A stretch of DNA of 12,653 nucleotides from Thermoleophilia bacterium (GTDB lineage: Bacteria; Actinomycetota; Thermoleophilia; Gaiellales; Gaiellaceae): positions 1 through 12,653 of the forward strand of contig JACVRU010000037.1 in the NCBI GenBank assembly GCA_014534295.1, given 5' to 3'. Positions 1 to 6,947 of the stretch are shown piece by piece. The translations under genes and the position numbers were made by a program. The notes under the pieces were generated by a model, which worked only from the letters and a program-made list of their open reading frames with translations, searched no databases and had not been told where the DNA came from. Each line of letters starts with the position of its first letter. Position 1 is the stretch's first letter.

Positions 1-864
1 CACGAGCAACCCGCGCTCGGCGAGGCTCCCCGCCACCTGGCGCGCGCCGGCGAGGGGCGCGTAGAGGAAGTTCGTCCAGGAGGGCAGCGGGTCGAGCCCG
101 AGCGTGCGCAGCCGCGCCGCGAGGCGCTCCCGCTCCGCGATCGTCGGGCCGACGTCGGGCGGCTGGGCGAGACCGGCGAGCGCGAGGGCCACGGATGGGG
201 TCGAGACGGGTGCGGGGTGCTGCCGCTCGCGGAGCGCGCCGGCCGTGGCCGCGTCCGCGAGCAGGTAACCGATTCGCGCGCTCGCGAGCCCGAACGCCTT
301 CGAGAACGTCCGGATCACGATCACGCCGTCGTCGAGCAGGCTCGCGGCCGTCTCGCCCGCATACTCGAAATACGCTTCGTCCACGACGAGGGGCCTCCGC
401 TGCGGCAGGTCGACCAGGGCGCCGGTGGGGTTGTGCGGCCGGCAGCAGAAGGTGAGCGCCGGGGCGCGGTCGTCCACCTCGGCGCCGGCGACCCAGGCCG
501 CCAACCGGAACAGGGGATAGGTGGGCTCGTCGGCGATCGCGACGCTGTCGCCCGGCTCCGCGAACGCCCGGGCGCAGAGCATGATCAGGTCGTCCGCGCC
601 GGCTCCGAGGACGACCTGGCCCGGCTCGACGCCGGCGTACTCCGCGATCGCCTCGTGGATCAGCGGGTAGCCGCCGTGCGGGTACAGGTTGACCTTCTCG
701 AGCGCGGCGGCGATCGTCTCCGGGCGCGCGGTCGGCGGCGGCTTCGGCGGCACGTTGCCGTCGAAGCGGAGCACCTCGTCGGTCGGAATGCCGGCGATCC
801 GGGCCGCCTCGGCCGTCGAGATCGCCCAGGCGTAGGGCTCGTAGGCGTCGGGCAGCTTCCGCAC
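1..864 (-). CDS. hisC: HisC-type PLP-dependent aminotransferase (partial, C-terminus beyond window)
   Basis: Fold type I pyridoxal-phosphate aminotransferase, most like histidinol-phosphate aminotransferase, which converts imidazole-acetol phosphate plus glutamate to histidinol phosphate in the cytoplasm. 288 residues are visible and the frame is open to the left edge. Visible motifs are HNPTG (144-148, with N145 for the cofactor ring), DEAYFEY (162-168, D162 and Y165), the Schiff-base lysine K189 in TFSKAFGLA, and R197 in SARIGY. The GTG at 862-864 is chosen because a GGAG lies nine bases upstream and no other standard start is in frame before it. Only 27 bp separate it from the divergent aidB-like start. 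The family also includes CobC/CobD-type threonine-phosphate decarboxylases and aromatic aminotransferases. No his or cob neighbours are visible to decide, so the family is secure and the exact substrate is inferred. Confidence 0.85.
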   Translation of the reverse strand, partial: MRKLPDAYEPYAWAISTAEAARIAGIPTDEVLRFDGNVPPKPPPTARPETIAAALEKVNLYPHGGYPLIHEAIAEYAGVEPGQVVLGAGADDLIMLCARAFAEPGDSVAIADEPTYPLFRLAAWVAGAEVDDRAPALTFCCRPHNPTGALVDLPQRRPLVVDEAYFEYAGETAASLLDDGVIVIRTFSKAFGLASARIGYLLADAATAGALRERQHPAPVSTPSVALALAGLAQPPDVGPTIAERERLAARLRTLGLDPLPSWTNFLYAPLAGARQVAGSLAERGLLV

Positions 865-891
865 GCCGTGATTCTCCGCCAGAATCGTCCC

Positions 892-2436
892 GTGAACCAG
901 CCGCCGCCGCTCGAGGGCTACGACCTCTTCGCCGGGGACCGAGCGCTCGTCGAGGCCGTGGAGCGCGAGGGCCCGCCCGACGCGGAGGCCCGGCTCTCGG
1001 CGCTCGGGCGCGAGCTCGGCGTCGAGCCGCTCGAGTGGGGACGCCTCGCGAACGAGCACCCGCCGGCGCTCCGCCGCGACGACGAGGTCGAGTTCCATCC
1101 GGCCTGGCACGCGCTGCTGGAGCTCGGCGTCGAGCACGCGATCCACGCCTCCCCGTGGCTCGGGGGCTCCCACGTCGAGCGCGCGGCGGCGTTCATGCTG
1201 CTCTCCGAGGTCGAGGCGGGAGTTTGTTGTCCGCTCTCGATGACCCACGCGGCGGTGCCTGCGCTGCGGGCCACGCCGGAGCTCGCCCGCGAGTGGGAGC
1301 CACGGCTGACGTCGCGTCTCTACGAGCCGGGCCTTCTCCCCGCCGAGGAGAAGGCCGGCGCGCTCGCGGGGATGTCGCTCACGGAGGTGCAGGGCGGGTC
1401 CGACCTGCGCGCGAACGAGACCGAGGCGCGGCCGGGGGCGCATGGGGAAGCGGAGCTCCAGGGCGCCAAGTGGTTCTGCTCCGCGCCGATGTGCGACGCG
1501 TTCCTGGTGACGGCGCAGTCGCCGGCGGGGCTCTCCTGCTACCTCGTACCGCGCGTGCTGCCCGACGGCTCGCGCAACGCGATCCGGATCGTCAGGCTCA
1601 AGGACAAGCTGGGCAACCGGTCGAACGCGTCCGCGGAGATCGAGCTCGAGGGGGCCTGGGGGCGGCTCGTGGGGGAGGAGGGCCGCGGGATCCCGACCGT
1701 CGCCGAGATGATCAACCACACGCGGCTCGACTGTGCGCTCGGCTCGGCCGCCCTGATGCGCCGAGCCGTTGCCGAGGCGACGCACCACGCCGCCCACCGG
1801 GTCGCGTTCGGGGCGGCGCTGGCCGACCAGCCGCTGATGCGGAACGTGCTCGCCGACCTTTGCCTCGAGTCCGAGGCCGCCACCGCGCTCGTGCTGCGCG
1901 TCGCCCGAGCCTACGACGAGGAGGACGCGCCGTTCCGCCGCCTCGCGACCGCGGTCGCGAAGTACTGGACGTGCAAGGTCGCCCCCGGCGTGGTCGCCGA
2001 GGCGCTCGAGTGCCTCGGCGGCAACGGCTACGTCGAGGAGTCCGTCCTGCCCCGGCTCTACCGCGAGGCGCCGCTGAACTCGATCTGGGAGGGCTCCGGC
2101 AACGTCGCCGCCCTGGACGTGCTCCGCATCGTGCACCGGCAGCCGGAGGCGCTGGAGGCCTTCCTGGCGGAGCTCGAACCCGAGCTGCGGCCGGACTTGC
2201 CCGCCGCGGAGGAGTGGGATGCGCGGCGGCTCGCGGAGACCCTGGCCGTAGCCCTCCAGGCGACGCTGCTCGTCCGCTTCGCGCCCGCCGAGCCGGCCGA
2301 CCTCTTCGTCGCCTCGCGGGTGCAAGGCGGGCGGGGTCGGGCATACGGAACTCTCGCCGACGTCGGCTCGCTCCTGGCGGTGGTCGAGCGGCATCGGCCC
2401 GCGGTGCATACGGTCACGGGGGTGGGCACGGCATGA
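892..2436 (+). CDS. aidB: AidB-like acyl-CoA dehydrogenase (flavoprotein)
   Basis: A 514-residue flavoprotein of the AidB branch of the acyl-CoA dehydrogenases. E. coli AidB is about 541 residues, binds FAD and DNA, and belongs to the Ada response to alkylation damage. The match is recognisable from end to end: NQPPPLEGYDLF at the N-terminus, GRLANEHPP (50-58), FHPAWH (68-73), MSLTEVQGGSD (161-171), KWFCSAP (193-199), LKDKLGNRSNAS (236-247), LDCALGSAALMRRA (279-292), ECLGGNGYVEES (373-384) and NSIWEGSGN (396-404). A helical C-terminal region follows; in AidB this part carries the DNA-binding surface. GTG at 892 is preferred because the protein then begins as AidB does. An in-frame GTG at 868 is possible, and neither has a clear ribosome-binding site. 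Its stop overlaps the cyclic-nucleotide-domain gene by ATGA, implying coupled translation. No ada or alkA gene is visible, so the repair role is inferred. Confidence 0.9.
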   Translation: MNQPPPLEGYDLFAGDRALVEAVEREGPPDAEARLSALGRELGVEPLEWGRLANEHPPALRRDDEVEFHPAWHALLELGVEHAIHASPWLGGSHVERAAAFMLLSEVEAGVCCPLSMTHAAVPALRATPELAREWEPRLTSRLYEPGLLPAEEKAGALAGMSLTEVQGGSDLRANETEARPGAHGEAELQGAKWFCSAPMCDAFLVTAQSPAGLSCYLVPRVLPDGSRNAIRIVRLKDKLGNRSNASAEIELEGAWGRLVGEEGRGIPTVAEMINHTRLDCALGSAALMRRAVAEATHHAAHRVAFGAALADQPLMRNVLADLCLESEAATALVLRVARAYDEEDAPFRRLATAVAKYWTCKVAPGVVAEALECLGGNGYVEESVLPRLYREAPLNSIWEGSGNVAALDVLRIVHRQPEALEAFLAELEPELRPDLPAAEEWDARRLAETLAVALQATLLVRFAPAEPADLFVASRVQGGRGRAYGTLADVGSLLAVVERHRPAVHTVTGVGTA

Positions 2437-2846
2437 TCGACGCGGACGTCCTCTCGAGGCTCGCGCTGTTCGCCGATCTCCAGCCGCCGCAGCTTCAGGC
2501 GGTGGCGGAGCTGATGGACGAGGCGAGCTTCGCCCGCGACGCGCGCGTGCTCCGCTCCGGGATCTCCGGCGGCGGCTTCTACGTGATCACGGAGGGCGAG
2601 GCTTCCGTGCGGATCGAGGGCCGCGACCGCGTGCGCTTCCACCCGGGCGACTTCTTCGGCGAGCTCTCGATCCTCACCGGCGACCCCGTGGTCGCGGACA
2701 TCGTGGCCGTCAGCGAGGAGCTCCGCTGCGCCGTCCTCCCCGAGCATCGTCTGCGGCCGCTGCTGCTCGAGCACCCGCACCTGGCGCTGCGGATGCTCGA
2801 GGCGCTGGCGCGGCGCCTGCGAACGACGACGCTCTGGGTGGAGTGA
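2433..2846 (+). CDS. Small cyclic-nucleotide-binding-domain (Crp/cNMP-type) protein
   Basis: A 137-residue protein made almost entirely of one cNMP-binding beta-barrel domain. It has LSRLALFADLQPPQLQAVAELM (8-29), the barrel motif GGGFYVITEGEASV (46-59) and the phosphate-binding cassette GDFFGELSILTGDPVVADIVA (72-92), followed by a short helical tail with an LARRLR segment. There is no HTH, kinase or channel domain. E77 of GEL, the ribose-contacting residue in the family, is present. The Arg that normally contacts the cyclic phosphate (PR motif) is replaced by V86, so classical cAMP binding is doubtful. The start shares ATGA with the aidB-like stop, and G-rich sequence upstream can serve as ribosome-binding site. 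The coupling suggests it partners or regulates the AidB-like protein; that is inference. A class III cyclase gene lies 1.6 kb downstream on the same strand. Confidence 0.88.
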   Translation: MIDADVLSRLALFADLQPPQLQAVAELMDEASFARDARVLRSGISGGGFYVITEGEASVRIEGRDRVRFHPGDFFGELSILTGDPVVADIVAVSEELRCAVLPEHRLRPLLLEHPHLALRMLEALARRLRTTTLWVE

Positions 2847-2875
2847 GTGCCCCTTCGAGCAACAGTCGGTGCGTC

Positions 2876-2901
2876 CCTGGCGGCTGCAAAGCGGCGCCAG
2901 G
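2876..2901 (+). terminator. Candidate hairpin after the cyclic-nucleotide-domain gene
   Basis: CCTGGCG (2876-2882) pairs perfectly with CGCCAGG (2895-2901) around a 12-base loop, 29 bp after the stop of the cNBD gene. No T-run follows, so this is not a canonical intrinsic terminator. GC-rich actinobacteria often use hairpins without U-tracts. It may end or attenuate transcription of the aidB-like pair. Confidence 0.35.
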
Positions 2902-2920
2902 CGGTGTCCCCGGTCGCGCC

Positions 2921-2935
2921 CGTATGTCTCATACG
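2921..2935. promoter_or_regulatory. 15-bp inverted repeat, candidate operator upstream of the oxidoreductase gene
   Basis: CGTATG-TCT-CATACG is a perfect 6-bp inverted repeat with a 3-bp centre. It lies 64 bp before the ATG at 3000 in the only sizeable gap of this rightward group. It is AT-richer than its surroundings. Position and symmetry suit a dimeric transcription factor, but no regulator can be assigned and no good -35/-10 pair is evident. Confidence 0.35.
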
Positions 2936-2999
2936 AGCACTCCCTGCGTCCTAGCCTGGCTTGCCTTTCGCTCGCCAGAAACGCGAGACCGTTGCCCGA

Positions 3000-4478
3000 A
3001 TGGGCAGTAGCGAGCTTCCCTTCCCTCCGGGCGACTACGACGTCGTGGTCGTCGGCAGCGGGCCGGGCGGGCTCCAGACGGCGTACTTCCTCGAGCGGCT
3101 CAGTGTCCCGCACGCCGTCCTCTCGGCGGACGACGCGCCCGGCGGCATGTTCCGCAAGTGGCCGATCTTCCAGCGGCTGCTGTCCTGGTCCAAGCCCGAG
3201 GCGCCCTTCGGGCGCGACACGCGCGAGTACGAGTGGTACGACCACAACAGCCTGCTTGCCGAGGAGTCCGGGCTGCGCGGCCTAGTGCCGGAGTTCATGG
3301 ACCGGTCGTGGGCCGTGCCCTCGCGCGTGGAGATGGAGCAGGGCCTCGCCGCGTTCGCCGACCGGGCCGGCGTCGCGGTTCGCTACGGCTGCCGCTGGCA
3401 GTCGACCCGGCGGGAGGAGGACGGGCGGCTCGTGCTCGGCACCACGGACGGGGAGTACCGCTGCCGGGCCGCCGTCTTCGCGCTCGGCGTCACGGAGCCG
3501 TGGCGGTCGCCGATCCCGGGCATCGAGGAGGTGCCGCACTACGCCGAGACCGGCGAGCCCGCCTCCTACGCCGGCAAGAGCGTGGTGGTGATCGGCAAGC
3601 GGAACTCGGGCTTCGAGATCGCCGACGGGCTCCTCCCGTGGGCCCGGAAGATCACGCTCGTCTCGCCCCGGCCGGCCGAGACCAGCGTGATCGCCCTCGC
3701 CAGCATCCGCGTGCGCTACCTGCAGCCGCTCGAGGACCGGGCGCTCGGCGGCGGCACCTACGTGCTGGACGCGGCGATCGAGCGCATCGAGCGGACCTCG
3801 ACCGGCTTCCTCGTCGTCGCGAACGGGACGACGCATCAGGCGGGGTACGAGCTCGACTGCGACGCGGCGCTCGCCGCGACCGGGTTCACGACGCCGCTCG
3901 GCGACCTGGGCGGGCTCGGCGTCCGCACGGTGGCGCAGGGCCGGATCCCGGCGCTGACGCCGCACTTCGAGGCCGCCGGCGCTCCCGGCGTCTTCTTCGC
4001 GGGCAATGCCACGCAGGGCGCCGCCGGGCTGCGGAAGCGCGGCGTGGGCGCGAGCTCTCCGGCCGTGCACGGCTTCCGGTACAACGCGAAGGTGCTCGCG
4101 GAGCACCTCGCCGAGCGACTGGGCGTCCGGGACCGGCCGCGCCGGCCGCTCGCGCGGGAGGAGGTCGTGCCGTTCCTGGCCGGCGAGCTCGCGCGGGCTC
4201 CGGAGCTCTGGGCGCAGAAGGGCTACCTCTGCCGTGTCGTGGGCCTCGACGGCCCGTCCGACGACGGGATCCAGCCGCTCGAGCACTTCGTCGACGCGAG
4301 CGGCGGGGACGCCGTGGCGGTCGCCGTCGAGATGGACGCCGGGGGGACGATCTACCCGGGCGTCTACGTCCGGCAGGAGGGGAGGATCCGCGAGGTCGAG
4401 CTCGAGCCGCATCCGCTGAACGAGTTCGACCGCGAGCCCTACCGCCGCGAGCTGGCCACGCTCGTGGGAGAGCCGTGA
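3000..4478 (+). CDS. FAD/NAD(P)-dependent flavoprotein oxidoreductase (FOXRED2-like)
   Basis: A 492-residue two-dinucleotide-domain flavoprotein. The FAD-binding motif VVVVGSGPGGLQTAYFLE lies at 15-32. The second nucleotide-binding motif, VVVIGKRNSGFEIAD (195-209), is presumably for NAD(P)H. LAATGF (291-296) and VFFAGNATQGAAG (331-343) are the conserved C-terminal FAD contacts, followed by VHGFRYNAKVLAEHL (356-370). The stretches after the first motif (FRKWPIFQRLLSW, EWYDHNSLL) and the HGFRY segment resemble, from memory, the eukaryotic FOXRED2 group and bacterial flavin monooxygenase-like proteins. The region beyond about 380 is an extra C-terminal domain. The substrate is unknown. There is no redox CxxC, which argues against a thioredoxin-reductase mechanism. 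ATG at 3000 is preferred over TTG at 2961, although neither has a good ribosome-binding site. Its stop shares GTGA with the cyclase start. Confidence 0.85.
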   Translation: MGSSELPFPPGDYDVVVVGSGPGGLQTAYFLERLSVPHAVLSADDAPGGMFRKWPIFQRLLSWSKPEAPFGRDTREYEWYDHNSLLAEESGLRGLVPEFMDRSWAVPSRVEMEQGLAAFADRAGVAVRYGCRWQSTRREEDGRLVLGTTDGEYRCRAAVFALGVTEPWRSPIPGIEEVPHYAETGEPASYAGKSVVVIGKRNSGFEIADGLLPWARKITLVSPRPAETSVIALASIRVRYLQPLEDRALGGGTYVLDAAIERIERTSTGFLVVANGTTHQAGYELDCDAALAATGFTTPLGDLGGLGVRTVAQGRIPALTPHFEAAGAPGVFFAGNATQGAAGLRKRGVGASSPAVHGFRYNAKVLAEHLAERLGVRDRPRRPLAREEVVPFLAGELARAPELWAQKGYLCRVVGLDGPSDDGIQPLEHFVDASGGDAVAVAVEMDAGGTIYPGVYVRQEGRIREVELEPHPLNEFDREPYRRELATLVGEP

Positions 4479-5827
4479 GCCGCGTCGTCCTGGTCGTCGT
4501 CGCCGTGCCGCTCGCCGTGCTCGCCGCCCTGCGGCTGCGCCCGTCGCTGGACGCCGCCTGGGAGCACCACCCGGCCCACTTCTGGCTCGTCCTCGCGGCG
4601 GCCGCGATCGCGACGGGGCTCGGGTACTCGGTGTTCGCGGCCGCTCGGAGCCGCCGCGACGCGCGGCTCGCCCTCGTTGCGCTGGCATTCGTCGCGAGCG
4701 CCGGCTTCCTCGGCCTCCACGCCCTCGCCACGCCCGGCGTGCTGCTCGGGCGGAACGCCGGCTTCGAGCTCGCCACGCCGGTGGGGCTGCTGCTGGCGAG
4801 CGCGTTCGTGGCCGCGTCGGCTCTCGAGCTCGGGCCCGTCGTGTCGGTTCGGCTCGTCCGCGCCTCGCGCTGGCTGCTGGCCGGGGTCGGCGCCGTGCTC
4901 GCCGCGTGGGCCGCCGTCTCGCTCGCGGAGGTGCCGCCTCTCGACAGCCCGATCGAGGCGGAGAGCCTGGACGGCTGGCAGCTCGGCCTCGGCATCCCCG
5001 GCGTGGCCCTGTTCGGGCTGGCGGCGCTCGGCTACGCCCGGCTCTACCGTCGCCGCGGGGAGCGCTTCGTCCTCGTCGTCGTGGCGGGCTTCCTCCTGCT
5101 CGCCGACGCGATGCTCGTCGTCGCCTGGGCCGAGAACTGGCGCGTCAGCTGGTGGTGGTGGCACTTGCTCATGCTCGCCTCGTTCGCGCTCATCGCCCTC
5201 GCGGCCCACCGGGAGTGGCACGAGGAGCGCTTCAGCGCCCTCTACCTCGAGCGGACGCTCGCCGGCGTCCGCGACGCGAGCGTGATGTTCGCCGACCTGC
5301 AAGGGTTCACGACCTTCTCCGAGCGCACGCCGCCGGTGGAGGTCGGCACGATGCTGAACGCGTACTTCGAGCGCCTCGTGCCCCTGGTCGAGTCTCACGG
5401 CGGGGACGTGCACCAGCTGATCGGAGACGCGGTGATGGCGGTCTTCAACAAGGAGGGGGACACGCCCGAGCACGCGCTGCTCGCCGCCCGCGCGGCGCTC
5501 GAGTTCCAGCGTCGGGCGGGCGCGATCGCGGACGAGCATCCGGACTGGCCGCGGTTCCGCGTCGGCGTCAACAGCGGCGAGGTGCTCGCCGGCGTCGTCG
5601 GCGCCGGCACCGGCCACCGGAAGCACGGCCTCGTCGGCGACACCGTCAACCTCGCGGCGAGGCTCGAGGGCCAGGCCATGGCCGGCCAGGTCGTCGTCGG
5701 CGCAGGCACGTACGAGCGGCTGCCGCCGGGCGCGCTCGTCGAGCGCCTGCCGCCGCTCCAGCTGAAGGGGAAGGCCGACCCGGTGGAGGCCTACGTCCTC
5801 CACGGGCTGAGAGAGGAGGAGCGATGA
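4475..5827 (+). CDS. Membrane-anchored class III adenylate/guanylate cyclase
   Basis: A 450-residue protein with about eight hydrophobic N-terminal segments (near 4-19, 36-56, 64-84, 101-119, 133-151, 170-190, 198-217 and 226-244), then a short linker and a class III nucleotide cyclase domain (about 266-445). Both metal-binding aspartates are visible: D274 in FADLQGFTTFSE and D318 in IGDAVMAVF. The transition-state residues N392 and R396 (VNLAARLE) are present. The purine-selecting positions are unusual: Q314 replaces the usual Lys, and G385 stands where Asp or Thr is common. The substrate (ATP, GTP or other) is therefore uncertain. Four consecutive Trp (226-229) open the last membrane segment. 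GTG at 4475 overlaps the upstream stop (GTGA) and has GGGAG five bases before it. Its stop shares ATGA with the next small gene. The membrane part probably senses an unknown signal. Confidence 0.9.
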   Translation: MSRVVLVVVAVPLAVLAALRLRPSLDAAWEHHPAHFWLVLAAAAIATGLGYSVFAAARSRRDARLALVALAFVASAGFLGLHALATPGVLLGRNAGFELATPVGLLLASAFVAASALELGPVVSVRLVRASRWLLAGVGAVLAAWAAVSLAEVPPLDSPIEAESLDGWQLGLGIPGVALFGLAALGYARLYRRRGERFVLVVVAGFLLLADAMLVVAWAENWRVSWWWWHLLMLASFALIALAAHREWHEERFSALYLERTLAGVRDASVMFADLQGFTTFSERTPPVEVGTMLNAYFERLVPLVESHGGDVHQLIGDAVMAVFNKEGDTPEHALLAARAALEFQRRAGAIADEHPDWPRFRVGVNSGEVLAGVVGAGTGHRKHGLVGDTVNLAARLEGQAMAGQVVVGAGTYERLPPGALVERLPPLQLKGKADPVEAYVLHGLREEER

Positions 5828-5973
5828 AGCTCACGCAGGAGGAGCTCGCCGAGCTGCTGCGCCAGGCGGAGCGGGCGCACGGGGAGTACGAGCGCGAGCT
5901 CGGCACCCGGGACGAGGACTGGCCGACCTGGTATGCCGGCTGGATCCTCGATCGGCTCGCCGAGCGCGACTGA
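5824..5973 (+). CDS. Small conserved-looking acidic protein (49 aa), function unknown
   Basis: A 49-residue soluble, charged protein, predicted mostly helical. It has an amphipathic N-terminal helix (LTQEELAELLRQAERAHGEY) and the Trp-rich motif DEDWPTWYAGWILDRLAER. A strong AGGAGG lies just upstream, and the ATG overlaps the cyclase stop (ATGA), so translation is very likely coupled. I have an impression of similar short DWPxWYA proteins in other actinobacteria, but I cannot name a family. The coupling suggests a partner or modulator of the cyclase; this is inference. Its stop lies two bases from the stop of the convergent FN3 gene. Confidence 0.75.
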   Translation: MKLTQEELAELLRQAERAHGEYERELGTRDEDWPTWYAGWILDRLAERD

Positions 5974-5975
5974 CG

Positions 5976-6401
5976 CTACTTGCAGTTGCTCCGCCTGGGC
6001 GTCGTCGCCGACGCCTCCGCGGAGGCCGCGCTCGTCCAGGCGGAGCGCTTGGCCACGACGGCGTAGTAGTACGTCGTCAGCTGGGCCGCGGTCGCGTCCG
6101 TGAACCCGGTCGTCTCGCTCGAGCCGACGACGGCGTACGGCCCGCCCGGGGACGTGGCCCGAAGGACGTCGTAGCTCGTCGCGTCCGCCGCGGCCGGCCA
6201 GGTGAGGCCGACGGCGATCGTCTGGTTCGGGACGCAGGTGACGGCGGCGGAGGGCGCCGACGGGGTCGCGAGGCTCCCGGCCGCGACCGTCTGGGGGCCG
6301 GCCGACGCCGCCGACAGCCAGCCCGCGCCTGCCGAGGAGGCCGCCGCGAGCATGACGCCGAGGGCGCCGGCGAGCGCCGCGAGCCTACGCCGGCCGGACA
6401 T
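5976..6401 (-). CDS. Secreted fibronectin type III domain protein with SipW-like signal region
   Basis: A 141-residue exported protein. It has a basic N-terminus (MSGRRR), a hydrophobic core (about 8-24), then GWLSAASAGPQTVAAGSL (27-44), which resembles the region after the core in SipW-dependent precursors. One FN3 domain follows (about 50-135), with TWPAAADATSYDVLRA, a GPYAVVGSS turn and YYYAVVAKRSAWTSAAS as the characteristic strands. C56 and C140 could form a disulfide. The start is supported by AGGAAG close upstream and by a 17-bp overlap with the end of the signal peptidase gene, so the two are co-transcribed. The likely role is an extracellular or wall-associated adhesive or structural subunit processed by the adjacent peptidase (inference). 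The tail ends RRSNCK with no sortase motif. Confidence 0.82.
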   Translation of the reverse strand: MSGRRRLAALAGALGVMLAAASSAGAGWLSAASAGPQTVAAGSLATPSAPSAAVTCVPNQTIAVGLTWPAAADATSYDVLRATSPGGPYAVVGSSETTGFTDATAAQLTTYYYAVVAKRSAWTSAASAEASATTPRRSNCK

Positions 6402-6915
6402 CCGCTTCCTTTCGGCCGCTGCGTGGGTTCCAGATCCGAACGAGCCAGACGAGCGCCAGCAGCGCCGGCGCGAGGTAGAGGGCGACGTTCCGCAGGGCCG
6501 GGCTCCGCAGGAAGAGGAGCGCGTGGCCGGCGTAGGGGACGGTCAGCCGGTGGGCCCAGGCGACGTCCCCGTCGAGGCGCGCCTGCCAGGGGTCGGCCTG
6601 CGCGTTCGCGTCGCCCTTCGTGACGACGACCGGGTTGTCGCCGGACTCGACGACGCGCGTGACGCGGTGGGTGACGACGTGGTTGTCGCCGACCGGCACC
6701 GCGTAGGCGATCACGTCGCCGCGCCGAAGGTCCCGCAGGGCTTTCGGCGTGAGGACGAGCATGTCGCCGGCCCCGAACGTCGGCTCCATGCTGTTCGAGA
6801 GCACCGTCACCGTCCGGTAGAGCCCGAGCTGGGGGAGGAGCGCGAAGCCCGTGAAGAGGAGCACGGAGAGGAGCAGCGAGGCTCGACCTGCTGCCTTGAG
6901 AGTCCGGTCGAGCAT
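6385..6915 (-). CDS. sipW: Signal peptidase I, SipW/ER type
   Basis: A 176-residue membrane serine protease that removes signal peptides on the outer face of the membrane. It has an N-terminal membrane segment (about 12-30), the nucleophile S42 in LSNSMEPTF, the general base H83 in VTHRV and the conserved GDANAQAD segment (101-108). A second membrane segment lies near 143-160. His instead of Lys as base marks it as the archaeal/ER or SipW type rather than the LepB type. SipW enzymes process TasA-like fibre proteins, which agrees with the gene just upstream. AGGAG sits seven bases before the ATG. It lies 32 bp after the TasA-like gene and overlaps the FN3 gene, so one transcript for all three is likely. 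Confidence 0.92.
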   Translation of the reverse strand: MLDRTLKAAGRASLLLSVLLFTGFALLPQLGLYRTVTVLSNSMEPTFGAGDMLVLTPKALRDLRRGDVIAYAVPVGDNHVVTHRVTRVVESGDNPVVVTKGDANAQADPWQARLDGDVAWAHRLTVPYAGHALLFLRSPALRNVALYLAPALLALVWLVRIWNPRSGRKEADVRPA

Positions 6916-6947
6916 CGCTGTCTCCTACTCTCCTCGCCCGCCGTCGT

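Noticed and set aside
217..891. Upstream extension of the aidB-like frame to 217
   Set aside because: The translation before 868 is antisense to the aminotransferase and shows no AidB similarity; AidB-like sequence begins at MNQPPPLEGYDLF (892).
2847..2999. Riboswitch upstream of the oxidoreductase
   Set aside because: A hairpin and the GCAAAGC-like bases at 2886-2892 caught attention, but no conserved core of a known riboswitch class could be matched.
2058..3245. Long open frame on the minus strand across the aidB-like, cNBD and oxidoreductase genes
   Set aside because: It is antisense to three well-supported genes, with repetitive Arg/Glu/Gly-rich composition and no domain motif; a product of GC-rich codon structure.
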